Below the pieces are notes generated by a model. That model was not told where the DNA came from. It saw only the letters and a program-made list of their open reading frames with translations, and searched no databases. A stretch of 64,000 bases of DNA from positions 1 through 64,000 of the forward strand of contig CALEDQ010000023.1 in the NCBI GenBank assembly GCA_937949615.1, written 5' to 3'. Shown here one piece after another: positions 24,609 through 33,063 of the stretch; the first letter of the stretch is position 1, and the number at the start of each line of letters is the position of its first letter. The stretch comes from an uncultured bacterium (GTDB taxonomy: Bacteria; Muiribacteriota; Ozemobacteria; Ozemobacterales; Ozemobacteraceae). The position numbers and the translations under genes were made by a program.

Positions 24609-24692
24609 TCTCTGTTAAAAAAATGGCCCTGTTTCAGTCATTTCATGCTAAAATAAACCTGAAAATCTGTCTGGCAGATTTCCGGGTTCATA

Positions 24693-26303
24693 ATGAAAGA
24701 CAAATTTGCAAAGTTAAAAGATCTCATTCGCACTGATGCCGTGCTGGTCAGTATTGGGCTGGCCATTTTTCTGGCGCTTTTTGACGCATGGTGTCTGCTT
24801 TATTCAGGTGGTTTCTCTTTTTCCTGGCATGCCCTGATTGCAACGGCTGCATTGCTTGGGCTCAGCCTGAAGATCGATGATCGCTTTTTTCTCTGGGCTC
24901 TGGGGCTGTCGGTGCCAAATCTTGTGATTATTTTTATTTTTGCCATTGCGGGCGGTGTTGCCGGTCAGTTCTTTTACGGCATTTTTTCGCAGCTGCTGGC
25001 AATCGCGATTGTTTCAGTTTTTCATCAGCGGTTCGCTTCGGCTTATATTGCTGAAGCCGAATTTGGCAAACTGAAACGTGAGTATCGTGATGCAAAAGAC
25101 AGTGGCCTGGCGAGGTTGATGAACTTCAGCCTGCTCGGCTGTATGAAAGAAAGACACCGGGTAATTTCGCAGGCTTATCATGCTTTGCAGCAGGTTTTTA
25201 GAGTCGATAAGGCCGTTGTCTTTCTTGCCGATTACAAAAATAACCTGCTCGTGCCCTATGTCGGCCCTGGTCTGATGGCTGATAAAAATGTCGGTAACCT
25301 CATGGTTTCGCCGGAATTCTGGGAAAAGAACGCTTATGACCCAGAAAAGGGTGTTTTGAACGTCATCAGCGGGCGCTCGACTCTGCCGTCTCTCAGACAG
25401 CTTATTCCCGGCGCCAGTCTCGACGCTGTCGCTGTCATGCCGCTGAGTGCCGCCGGTAAAGTAATTGGCCTGATCGCGGTCGTTAAGCAGAAACCGGAAA
25501 ACCGACATTATCTTGAGCCCGAACTGTTCATAACCTTTGCCTATGTTCTCGCTTCAGCCCTCGAAAACTGCCAGCTGCACGAAATGCGCATCAGCATGCT
25601 TGATACGGCAACGAAAAAGTCGCAGCAGATCGAGGCCAGTTTCAGCAAATACGTTTCGAAAGCGGTTGTCAGTGAACTGGTGAATAACGAGAATCTGGCG
25701 GTGCTCGGCGGCAAAAAGCGGCAGATAACGGTCATGATGGCAGATCTGCGTGGTTTTACCCGCCTGACCGGTGTTCTGAATATTGAATATCTGGTTCAGA
25801 TGCTTAATACATGGTTTGAAGAGGCTTCGAACCTGATATTGAAAAGCCAGGGTACAATCGATAAATATATGGGCGACTGTATCATGGTCATTTTTGGTGC
25901 CCCGCTGGCGAAGCCTGACGATCAGCTCCGCTGCGTCTATACGGCTTTTCGACTGCATGAAAAGTTCGATCAGTTTGCCCGCAACCTCAAACTGCCGCAT
26001 GGCCATTCTCTGGGCCTGGGTATTTCGATCTGTTCCGGTGAAGCGGTTGTCGGGAATTTTGGTTCATCCAACCGCATGGAATACACGGCTATTGGCGAAA
26101 CGGTCAATCTGGCGGCCCGCCTCGAAAAGTTTGCTGAAGCCGGCGAGATCGTTGTTGACGGTAATACTTTCAGCCAGCTGCCGGCCGACAGCTTCGAATA
26201 CACGGTCGCTGAAAATGTCGCGGTAAAAGGCATTGCCAATCAGACCGTCTATCGGTTGAGCGCGATTATCAAAGCTTCTCCGGCTGATTTTGAACCAGCC
26301 TGA
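24693..26303 (+). CDS. Membrane adenylate cyclase with GAF and class III catalytic domains
   Basis: This 536-residue protein has an N-terminal membrane domain (four or so helices between 16 and 112), a GAF domain (about 155-295) and a class III cyclase domain (about 340-525). Metal-binding aspartates are D351 (MMADLRGFT) and D395 (YMGDCIMVIFGAP), the adenine-selecting Lys is K391 (IDKYMGD), and the transition-state residues are N472 and R476 (GETVNLAARLE). These support ATP to cAMP conversion rather than cGMP. GAF could sense a small ligand or redox state. It begins 84 bases after BatC, so it may be separately transcribed. Confidence 0.92.
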   Translation: MKDKFAKLKDLIRTDAVLVSIGLAIFLALFDAWCLLYSGGFSFSWHALIATAALLGLSLKIDDRFFLWALGLSVPNLVIIFIFAIAGGVAGQFFYGIFSQLLAIAIVSVFHQRFASAYIAEAEFGKLKREYRDAKDSGLARLMNFSLLGCMKERHRVISQAYHALQQVFRVDKAVVFLADYKNNLLVPYVGPGLMADKNVGNLMVSPEFWEKNAYDPEKGVLNVISGRSTLPSLRQLIPGASLDAVAVMPLSAAGKVIGLIAVVKQKPENRHYLEPELFITFAYVLASALENCQLHEMRISMLDTATKKSQQIEASFSKYVSKAVVSELVNNENLAVLGGKKRQITVMMADLRGFTRLTGVLNIEYLVQMLNTWFEEASNLILKSQGTIDKYMGDCIMVIFGAPLAKPDDQLRCVYTAFRLHEKFDQFARNLKLPHGHSLGLGISICSGEAVVGNFGSSNRMEYTAIGETVNLAARLEKFAEAGEIVVDGNTFSQLPADSFEYTVAENVAVKGIANQTVYRLSAIIKASPADFEPA

Positions 26304-26374
26304 GCTGGAGCCGGGCAGAATTCTAAAAACTTTTCTGTATTTTTCCCGGTAGTTACTTATAAATAGAGGATTTT

Positions 26375-26385
26375 TTGTGTACAAT
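26375..26385 (+). promoter_or_regulatory. TTGTGTACAAT motif upstream of the second pilus operon
   Basis: This 11-base, partly palindromic word lies 25 bases before the ATG at 26410 and recurs exactly at 32895-32905 in the gap before the Ala/Pro-rich gene. The TACAAT part could be a -10 element, or the near-palindrome TTGT-GT-ACAA could bind a regulator. Two occurrences in the window do not prove either. Confidence 0.25.
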
Positions 26386-26409
26386 TGTTAAATAAGGTGT
26401 CGCTAATTA

Positions 26410-27243
26410 ATGTTTGACGATTTAAAGAAAAACCTTGAAGGAATTGACCTCAGCGATTTTCGTCTGATGATCGCCGGTCTTTTGCTGCTGCTTTTGCCCC
26501 TGTTTTATCTTGTTTTTTTTGCTGGTCGTATTGACGAATCGCAGACCACTTCTCGTATTGCCATTACCGAAATGGGCAAACAGTCAGCTTTTAATCTGAC
26601 CTCACTGAGCAAAACGCCGGGCGCTGCCGGGCGCGGGGCTGCCGCACCGGTTGTGGCGCCAAAAATCGAACAGGTCGAATCCGAGCTTGACCGCGCCTGG
26701 CAGAAGATTCAGGCCACTCCAAGAGTTATTACGCTTCCTCCAGATATTCCGGTAGAGACGCGCCAGATGGTCGAAGCCGAAGACGACCCCGATATCTGCG
26801 AGGCTAATTCCTTGCTCGACCGCTGCGAATTTGCAACTGCCGAAAAACATTATCGGGAAGCGATCAGTGATGCCGGGTCGAACCATTTTAAAGAGCTTTT
26901 TGCCTGGGGCGGTCTCATGGAAATCTATCAACTCCAGGGCGAACGCAACAAGTTTCGCGAGGCCTTTGCCAATTATGCGAAAACCGCGCAAAAGCTGCAG
27001 AATGTCTACGGCCCGCTGGCTGACAATGTGGCCAGGGCCTTTCAGATGTTCGAGCAGATTGAAAAGATCGACTCGGGCAAGCTGCGTGAGTATCTTACCC
27101 GCGCCAATCTCGAAGCGAACACCAAGATTTCTTACGAAGAATTCATAAACAGCATCAAATCGACAAAAGAATGGTTTCCGGCCAATCTTCCCGATCCGCC
27201 CGGAACAATTCCAGAAATGATGCAACCTGGAAACGGTGGTTAA
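26410..27243 (+). CDS. Bitopic TPR-like protein of the second pilus locus
   Basis: Unrecognised family. The 277-residue product has a short acidic N-terminus, one membrane helix (about 19-39), a Gly/Ala/Pro linker (about 70-90) and a helical region (about 125-220) whose SLLDRCEFATAEKHYREAI resembles a TPR. The C-terminus is Pro/Gly-rich. A weak AAGGTG sits about twelve bases before the ATG. The next gene starts 40 bases later, so it is probably cotranscribed with the pilin-like genes and may act as an assembly factor; that is inference from position. Confidence 0.72.
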   Translation: MFDDLKKNLEGIDLSDFRLMIAGLLLLLLPLFYLVFFAGRIDESQTTSRIAITEMGKQSAFNLTSLSKTPGAAGRGAAAPVVAPKIEQVESELDRAWQKIQATPRVITLPPDIPVETRQMVEAEDDPDICEANSLLDRCEFATAEKHYREAISDAGSNHFKELFAWGGLMEIYQLQGERNKFREAFANYAKTAQKLQNVYGPLADNVARAFQMFEQIEKIDSGKLREYLTRANLEANTKISYEEFINSIKSTKEWFPANLPDPPGTIPEMMQPGNGG

Positions 27244-27283
27244 CGTATGTATATCAGCAGGCGAAAAAGTTGCGAGGTGGCTT

Positions 27284-30169
27284 ATGCAAAACCAGCATTT
27301 TAAAAAGACCAGACGGCAGGGTAATGTCATGGCTGTGGTAATCGGCATTCTGGCGGTGCTGTTCACAGCTGCCGTTTACTTTGGTTCTTCAACCATAGAT
27401 CGCACCCGCCAGTCGAAACGGGCTCTCGGTGGCGATCAGACCGCCTCACTTGCTGAAGCCGCCGTCAACCGAGCCATTCATATCATGAGCAAGGCTATGA
27501 ATGACCCGAAGTCATTCGATAAGGCCGCAAATGTCAAGAGTCTTGCGGTCATGCTGCGCTACCCGCTTCCGGTAAAGACGCCTGAAGCGAACGAAGCCAA
27601 TGCCGAACTCGGCAAAGACGACCTTCTCGACGTATCGGTCATGGAAAAAGAAGGCGTGCCTTCCAAAGTTGAGCTCAAGCTTGCCGACCTTAGAATCAAG
27701 CCGCAGGGCGAAGACTGGCTCGACGAAATGATCAAGTATGCCTGCGCCGACCGAGCCAAAAGTTACGACGTAACGGTAACCGTAGAAATCGAAAAGGCCT
27801 GCCGCATCAATGCCAAGCCTTTACCCTCTGGCAAATACGAAGTCCCCGGCATTGACTGCGAATTTGCGGTGCGCAAAGATGTTCTGGGCTTTCTCGAAAA
27901 CAAGGGAATGCTGAATTTTATTCTAGAGTTTCCTGACTGGTTGTCGCTCTTTAACTTTTCAATCCCGATCAAAGTCTGGATCCCTGTTGTCGACCTCGAA
28001 ATAACCCTTGCCACCATCGACCCGGCGCCGGTAATCGACCTCGCGGTTAAACCGCTTACCAAGGGTTCCCAGCTTGCCGATGCGATGAACTGCCCCGATG
28101 GCATCGGGGTTAAAGATTATTTCATTCTTGACAAGATTCTGCGGGCTCTTTTCCATCGTATGCTCGACAAGCCGAATCTTTACCCGATCAAGATTCTGTT
28201 CGATAAAGACTTTTTTACGGCGACCTCAGACCTCTGGCCGTCTGCAGTGAAGGTTCCAGAAGACTACAGCCGCTATGTCGAAAAATATGGCAACATCAAG
28301 ATCTCTTCGGTGGCACGCATCGAGTTCAATGACGGCACTTTCTCAGAGCGCCGCGTTGAAGCCACCAAAGACTTCAAAGTGTCTGATTTCATGCCGATGG
28401 CACCTCTGTATAGCTTCTTTATGGCTAACACCACCAATGACCGGGTGAATTTCAACGACAATGGCGGCCAGTTTTATGTTAACAACAGCGCCGGCCGTAT
28501 CATGAGCAAAGACGAGCGCGAAAAGCGCAAAGAAATCGCCGGTCAGATACGTGTAAATTTTAAGCCCGACGACTGGAGCGATACCAACCCGGGTACCCCG
28601 CTGGTAATCAATACCTCTCTGATGGGTCACCACCAGGGCCCGAAACTTTCAGGCAATGGTATCGCCAATACGGCAATGAACCTCGCGGTTGGTGCTGACG
28701 GGCTTCTAATGCTGGGACGAACCAAAAACGCCATTATTTCTAAGGCTTCATACAACATCGATGGCACCATCAATTCGAAAAACGTCAATACCCGCAAGGG
28801 AAGCCCGTTGCCGAAAGAGTTGAAGTTTTCGCGTGGCCCGGTGCGCCAAGGTTTTCAGCTGTCTTCCGATATTTCCGCAAAACATGTCAAATTCCTGCAC
28901 CAGGACCCGAAATACATTGAAAACCGCAAACAATATCAGTCGAGCGCTCTCAAACAGCGCAACGATTCGTTCAAATGGTGGACCAACGCCGACCATAAAA
29001 TGCCCTATGAAGATTATCTGAAGAAAAAGGCAGAGAGCATCAATTTTCTGCCCGATCCCGAAAAAATCAGTTCAAACATTTTTTCATTCGGCATCAGCAT
29101 GGCATTTCGCGCCTTTGGTTCGTCACTTACCGACCTGACTAACGGCGCTGTAGTCATGGGTTCAAATCCTCCTGCCGACGCCTTTGCCAGAATGATGCTG
29201 CCATGGATGGGCACGAGCAACAGCTATTACTGCCTGCCTTCACTTGGCTGGGGTCAGAACAAAACCCATCTGTTTGGCCTGAATGCCTGGTATCCAACCC
29301 TTTCTCGTGACATTGAAGGTGTGGTGGCCAAGCGTTATCGCCAGTGGCACGTCACGATTGTCGGTCTGTTCGCCAAAGACCGTCTGCCGCTGCTGCCATT
29401 TCCGCCGCCATGGTGCTTTTTGCCGCCGATTCCGGTGCCATTCTGGTTTGCTGACCAGATCATCAACAAGTATGACTACAATATGTGGTTCATGAAAGCA
29501 TACGACTCTGACGACGATACCGCCGACGCCGGCATGTCGATGTATGACCCGGAATACACGGTGAACATGCCGGCCAACTTTTATGCTACCGAGCAGTATG
29601 CCAAGAAGTCGAACTACTTCTATGCCGACGCCGAAAGCTTTGCGAAAGATCTTCCAAACCGCATGGTGACAATTGATGGCAAAAAAGCGCTGCAGCTTAA
29701 CGGCATCACTTTCATTGCAGGTTCACTTGGCTCTGACAGCAAGCCTTTCATCGCCCCAGAGGGTGACACTTTCTATGTTACCGGCAAGGGCATGATCGTC
29801 GTTTCTGGCAACGTCAGCCTGGGCTGCAGTATAAAATACCTTGAAGAGCCTGAAAAACCGACGGTTTTCAGTCTGATCGTGCGCAATGGCGGGCTGATTA
29901 TCACCAACAGCGGCGATTTCGTTATCGAGGGTTCAGTTTTTACCAATCGAGGTCTCTATGTGGGTTCCAATACCACTTTGAATATACAGGGTAACTGGGT
30001 CACCAACGAATTTGCCAAACATCGTATGCGTGGTGAGGTTATGATTGATTACGTCGCATCAAAACTGCGCCCGTCGCTGGGTTCTCTGCACCCGAAGACC
30101 GGCAAATATGACCCGAGGCGTTACAATCTGGCGCTTTCTTCTCGTTGGAGTGCCTGGAAAGTTGACTGA
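27284..30169 (+). CDS. Large pilus-tip/minor-pilin-like exported protein
   Basis: The frame extends to a GTG at 27236, but the ATG at 27284 has GAGG six bases upstream and starts the natural N-terminus: a basic lead (KKTRRQGN) and one hydrophobic helix (about 16-35), as in PilX/TadG-type minor pilins without the classic G-F-x-x-x-E site. The protein has 961 residues. Residues 36-110 are helical like a pilin stalk; the rest is largely beta. Near 835-930 it reads as short parallel-beta rungs (VVSGNVSLGCSIKY, GGLIITNSGDFVIEGSVFTN), resembling a bactofilin or right-handed helix. It precedes two prepilin genes; a pilus-tip adhesin role is plausible. Confidence 0.72.
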   Translation: MQNQHFKKTRRQGNVMAVVIGILAVLFTAAVYFGSSTIDRTRQSKRALGGDQTASLAEAAVNRAIHIMSKAMNDPKSFDKAANVKSLAVMLRYPLPVKTPEANEANAELGKDDLLDVSVMEKEGVPSKVELKLADLRIKPQGEDWLDEMIKYACADRAKSYDVTVTVEIEKACRINAKPLPSGKYEVPGIDCEFAVRKDVLGFLENKGMLNFILEFPDWLSLFNFSIPIKVWIPVVDLEITLATIDPAPVIDLAVKPLTKGSQLADAMNCPDGIGVKDYFILDKILRALFHRMLDKPNLYPIKILFDKDFFTATSDLWPSAVKVPEDYSRYVEKYGNIKISSVARIEFNDGTFSERRVEATKDFKVSDFMPMAPLYSFFMANTTNDRVNFNDNGGQFYVNNSAGRIMSKDEREKRKEIAGQIRVNFKPDDWSDTNPGTPLVINTSLMGHHQGPKLSGNGIANTAMNLAVGADGLLMLGRTKNAIISKASYNIDGTINSKNVNTRKGSPLPKELKFSRGPVRQGFQLSSDISAKHVKFLHQDPKYIENRKQYQSSALKQRNDSFKWWTNADHKMPYEDYLKKKAESINFLPDPEKISSNIFSFGISMAFRAFGSSLTDLTNGAVVMGSNPPADAFARMMLPWMGTSNSYYCLPSLGWGQNKTHLFGLNAWYPTLSRDIEGVVAKRYRQWHVTIVGLFAKDRLPLLPFPPPWCFLPPIPVPFWFADQIINKYDYNMWFMKAYDSDDDTADAGMSMYDPEYTVNMPANFYATEQYAKKSNYFYADAESFAKDLPNRMVTIDGKKALQLNGITFIAGSLGSDSKPFIAPEGDTFYVTGKGMIVVSGNVSLGCSIKYLEEPEKPTVFSLIVRNGGLIITNSGDFVIEGSVFTNRGLYVGSNTTLNIQGNWVTNEFAKHRMRGEVMIDYVASKLRPSLGSLHPKTGKYDPRRYNLALSSRWSAWKVD

Positions 30170-30178
30170 GGAAATTTC

Positions 30179-30643
30179 ATGCGTGGTCTGACAATGGTCG
30201 AAGTTCTGGTGGCGATTGCGATAATCGTGATTGCCTTTATTCCGCTCGTGAATCTTATCAGTTCAAATGCGGTGACAACGGTAAAAGTCGGCAACTATGC
30301 CAAAGCCTCAGGAATTCTCACAAAATTCATGGAAGAAGTGAAGCATATTCCGATCAAGAAGTTTCAGGAAGACGCTCCCGACATAATGAACGGCAACGCG
30401 ATCGATGTGCCGGTGGCATTTTACCCCGATACAATCGCGAGTCTCGAAGAAATGAAGAAAGAAAAGGAATTCTGGCTGAAGGCTTCGATGAAAGCTGCGA
30501 AAAATGAGGTTGGGCAGCTGGTCGAGATTGCCATTTCCGCAGAGGTTCTCTGGCATGAGCGTGGCGATAAAAATGCGGCCAATGAGCCGGTGCGGAATCT
30601 CAGAGACTTTGCTCTGATTTTCAATAATGAAACAAGGTTCTGA
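30179..30643 (+). CDS. Type IV prepilin-like minor pilin (PilV/GspI-like)
   Basis: A 154-residue protein beginning MRGLTMVEVLVAIAIIVIAF: prepilin peptidase would cut after G3, leaving L4 as residue 1 and E8 as the required +5 Glu, followed by a 20-residue hydrophobic helix. The remainder is a small alpha/beta pilin head. It follows the 961-residue gene by nine bases and precedes a second prepilin by 18, as minor pilin genes usually cluster. The short leader is typical of PilV/GspI types. Confidence 0.85.
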   Translation: MRGLTMVEVLVAIAIIVIAFIPLVNLISSNAVTTVKVGNYAKASGILTKFMEEVKHIPIKKFQEDAPDIMNGNAIDVPVAFYPDTIASLEEMKKEKEFWLKASMKAAKNEVGQLVEIAISAEVLWHERGDKNAANEPVRNLRDFALIFNNETRF

Positions 30644-30661
30644 CAGGCCAGGGAGGTTGCG

Positions 30662-32182
30662 ATGCTGAATAAAAGAAAGACCGGCTTTACTCTGGTTGAG
30701 CTGATGGTCGCTGCTGCACTCGCATCTCTCGTTCTTGGCAGCGCCTTCGGTATCTGGAGCTACACGCGCCGTAATCTGGCCAGAACCAGCACCAGGCAGA
30801 TTCTGCAGCAGGATGCAACCCGCATTCTTACGCAGCTGCGGGCTGATCTCAAGGCTGCCAAGGCCGAGACTTTCAAAGCCGGTGAGAATCCGATGAGCCT
30901 GGAGTTTACCCGTTATATCGTTGATAAGGCCGATAATACAAAGCTTTCGGCTGAGCAGACCGAGCAGATCAAATATGCCTTCACCAAACCGATTCTTCGC
31001 CGTTCTGCCGGTGACAGAGGTAACAAATCTCTTTCGCACAATGTTGAAAATATCAGGATTTCACGAAAAAATCTGTCAGCTGAGCAAAAGGAAAAGGACT
31101 CTTATCTTGAATCGAGAGTCGACATTACTCTGGAGATGATGAGTCTGGTGCCCGGCTCAAAGATTGAAGAGCGTTATATGACGGTTTCTTCTGTGGTGAT
31201 CCGTGATGAATTTTATGCTCTGGTAAACAAAGACCGCCAGGAAATTTTCGAAGTGGCGAAAGAAGTGGCAACCGAAATCAGCAAACCCGGCGACAGCCAG
31301 TTTTTTAACGACCAGCTCGATGCCAATGCTCTTAAAAGCCTTACTGATGAGCAGCTTAATGATCTCGACAAGACTCAGGATGTTAATCTGGCCGATGCCA
31401 AGAAGGGCGTTAAAGAAATTGACGACCGAATCAGTGATGTTGACACCGGCAAAAAGTGGTGGCAGGGTTTCTTTTTTGGTCTGGGAGCGAATGAAGAGGG
31501 GGCGGCAGTTGAAGGTCTGCGTGACAAGCTTGCTGACATCGAGTGTGCCGATAAAAATATTCCTGCCAAGGGTTCAGGGCAGCGGGCCTCAGAAAAGGCC
31601 GAGGCGATTGCCAAAGAACTCGATAACAAGATTAAAGAGCTTGACAAGGAATTCATGACCGAAGCATTCAAGGGCAAGACCGTTTTCAACCCCGAAAGCA
31701 CTGATGCCGAAGAAAAGAAAAAGGCCGAGAGCCAGCGGCGCGCCTATGACATGAAGGTCATGGACCGCCAGATCGAAAAGGCTGTGTCGGAAATGTCTGA
31801 AGAAGAACGTAAAAAGGCTGAAGAAGCCAACGAATTGCCGAAAAAGATGATCGATCAGTTTGTCAGAACCGAAGATGAGATTCGTCGCGAGGTACAGTCT
31901 TCTGGTATTGCTGCAACTTCGGCCGAGCTCGACGCGATCGTGGCAAAAGAAGTCGCCGAAATGAATTTTCTACGTTCTCAATATAACAGCTGCGACCTGG
32001 CCTGGATGGACAGCAGCGGCGACCAGAATAAAATAAAGGCATACGATGCCGCCAAGCAGCTTAAAAGTCTTGCGGACAGCAAAAAAGAAACCATGATTCT
32101 GCAGGAAATGGCAATTGATAATAAAGTAGAGATTGCCAGGGCCCGTGAGCTGAAAAAAGAAAGCCTTGAGGGCGAATCCTGA
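30662..32182 (+). CDS. Type IV prepilin with a long coiled-coil extension (PilW/GspJ-like N-terminus)
   Basis: The N-terminus KTGFTLVELMVAAALASLVL has a prepilin site (cut after G8, +5 Glu at E13) and a pilin helix. The pilin-like head runs to about residue 185. The remaining 320 residues, about 186-506, are charged and mostly helical (KEIDDRISDVDTGKKWWQGF, then KAEAIAKELDNKIKELDKEF and RQIEKAVSEMSEEERKK), unlike any usual minor pilin, which is near 200 residues. The frame is continuous and codon use looks ordinary, so this is a genuine extension rather than a frameshift. It may form a long stalk on the pilus surface. Confidence 0.8.
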   Translation: MLNKRKTGFTLVELMVAAALASLVLGSAFGIWSYTRRNLARTSTRQILQQDATRILTQLRADLKAAKAETFKAGENPMSLEFTRYIVDKADNTKLSAEQTEQIKYAFTKPILRRSAGDRGNKSLSHNVENIRISRKNLSAEQKEKDSYLESRVDITLEMMSLVPGSKIEERYMTVSSVVIRDEFYALVNKDRQEIFEVAKEVATEISKPGDSQFFNDQLDANALKSLTDEQLNDLDKTQDVNLADAKKGVKEIDDRISDVDTGKKWWQGFFFGLGANEEGAAVEGLRDKLADIECADKNIPAKGSGQRASEKAEAIAKELDNKIKELDKEFMTEAFKGKTVFNPESTDAEEKKKAESQRRAYDMKVMDRQIEKAVSEMSEEERKKAEEANELPKKMIDQFVRTEDEIRREVQSSGIAATSAELDAIVAKEVAEMNFLRSQYNSCDLAWMDSSGDQNKIKAYDAAKQLKSLADSKKETMILQEMAIDNKVEIARARELKKESLEGES

Positions 32183-32197
32183 ACCGGGCGAATCCTG
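32170..32197. repeat. Short direct repeat across the end of the long prepilin gene
   Basis: The 12-mer GGGCGAATCCTG occurs at 32170-32181 and again at 32186-32197 (16-base period). The first copy spans the last codons and the TGA stop at 32180-32182. It looks like a small slippage duplication. Confidence 0.6.
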
Positions 32198-32318
32198 CTC
32201 TATAATCTTGCAGGCGCGCCAATCTCTGATTGTTCAGCCATACCGTTCTACCCTGAGTGGTTCGCTATGAGAACGTTCTATGCAAAGCAGATTTTAAGAG
32301 GCCATGCGCTCAAATTTC

Positions 32319-32355
32319 TATTGCGCCAGGCCATAAGCGTCATGCTGGCGCAATA
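32319..32355. repeat. Perfect 11-bp inverted repeat with 15-base loop
   Basis: TATTGCGCCAG at 32319-32329 is exactly complemented by CTGGCGCAATA at 32345-32355. No T-run follows on either side, so it is not a standard terminator. Confidence 0.85.
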
Positions 32356-32403
32356 ATCCAGGCTTTTCTTCTGGCCATAGCAATTTTTCAACGAAGGAGA
32401 ACC

Positions 32404-32532
32404 ATGCAATTCTTGCTTTGCTCTACAAAGATAGCTGGTCGATTATGGAGCGTGAATATCCCCATATATCTCTCAGAACAGATATATGGGCATCACATAT
32501 TCAGTGATGCATTGAAACAATCAGCAACTTAA
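32404..32532 (+). CDS. Possible 42-residue small protein (weak)
   Basis: The only reason to list it is an AAGGAG at 32394-32399, four bases from the ATG. The predicted peptide (MQFLLCSTKIAGRLW at its start) has no recognisable domain, and two hairpins overlap the frame, so it may be non-coding RNA instead. Confidence 0.15.
   Translation: MQFLLCSTKIAGRLWSVNIPIYLSEQIYGHHIFSDALKQSAT
32461..32490. repeat. Perfect 11-bp inverted repeat with 8-base loop
   Basis: CCCATATATCT at 32461-32471 pairs with AGATATATGGG at 32480-32490. The following bases are CATCACAT, not a T-run, so it is not a typical terminator. Confidence 0.88.
32490..32510. repeat. 7-bp inverted repeat next to the preceding hairpin
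   Basis: GCATCAC at 32490-32496 pairs with GTGATGC at 32504-32510 around a 7-base loop. It shares base 32490 with the preceding hairpin, so the two stems would stack or exclude each other in RNA. Confidence 0.7.
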
Positions 32533-32894
32533 AAAATTGCTTTATTTACGTTTGTTGATAGGTTTCATTGCTATGTCTTCATATAGTCGTAGAAATTAGA
32601 AATAATGTACCAGACGAAGAGGATGCCGGCAGACCATCCCTTTTCTGTTCCAGGCAAACATATTATATTTTCAGACTCGAATGAGCAGCGACAATTATCA
32701 ACGATGATCGCAAATTCTATTTTAGCGTTTGCCTTTTTCTCATGATTTCAGGTCAGCAGGCAGCCTGTTTTGTTTAAAAACAATGTACCCTGCGGACAAA
32801 AACTTTCACTAAAAAAACGGACCATTGCGCAAACAGGGGTTTAGTTTGTGAAAAAATTAGATAAATTGCGCACCGCTGAATTTAAAACCGGCAA

Positions 32895-32905
32895 TTGTGT
32901 ACAAT
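32895..32905 (+). promoter_or_regulatory. Second TTGTGTACAAT motif, upstream of the Ala/Pro-rich gene
   Basis: Exact copy of the 11-base word at 26375-26385. It lies about 160 bases before the next gene, where the TACAAT part could serve as a -10 element or a regulator could bind the near-palindrome. Confidence 0.25.
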
Positions 32906-32964
32906 CGACAAAATTCGAAATTCTTCGCAGCGAAACCCGAATATGTAGAAATGAAAAGCGGTTG

Positions 32965-32970
32965 TATAAT
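32965..32970 (+). promoter_or_regulatory. Possible -10 (TATAAT) for the Ala/Pro-rich secreted protein
   Basis: TATAAT lies about 94 bases before the ATG at 33064. No good -35 hexamer is seen 17 bases upstream, so the call is weak, although the gene has a strong AGGAGG and terminator. Confidence 0.3.
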
Positions 32971-33063
32971 CGCCCCCATGAAATCGTGGCTTATTTAAAG
33001 CCTGGTCAAACGGTTTCAAGTTCTAAGTTCTAATGGTTTCTAATATTTCAGGAGGAATTTAAA

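Larger units (their letters stand above)
32183..33063. other. AT-rich gene-poor region with inverted repeats
   Basis: This 881-base stretch has no gene I can support firmly. It contains two perfect 11-bp inverted repeats, one 7-bp repeat, and a second copy of TTGTGTACAAT. A 42-codon frame at 32404-32532 has AAGGAG four bases before its ATG, but two of the inverted repeats lie inside it. A 61-codon frame at 32848-33033 starts with GTG and has no clear ribosome site. Base composition is more AT-rich than the flanking genes. It could be a structured RNA locus, a decayed insertion or regulatory DNA. Confidence 0.5.

Noticed and set aside
32461..32510. Terminator for the long prepilin gene
   Set aside because: The stems are perfect but no T-run follows on the plus strand, and they lie about 280 bases after the stop.
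32848..33033. A 61-codon frame in the gap before the Ala/Pro-rich gene
   Set aside because: Starts with GTG, no clear ribosome site, no domain; it also spans the candidate -10 element.
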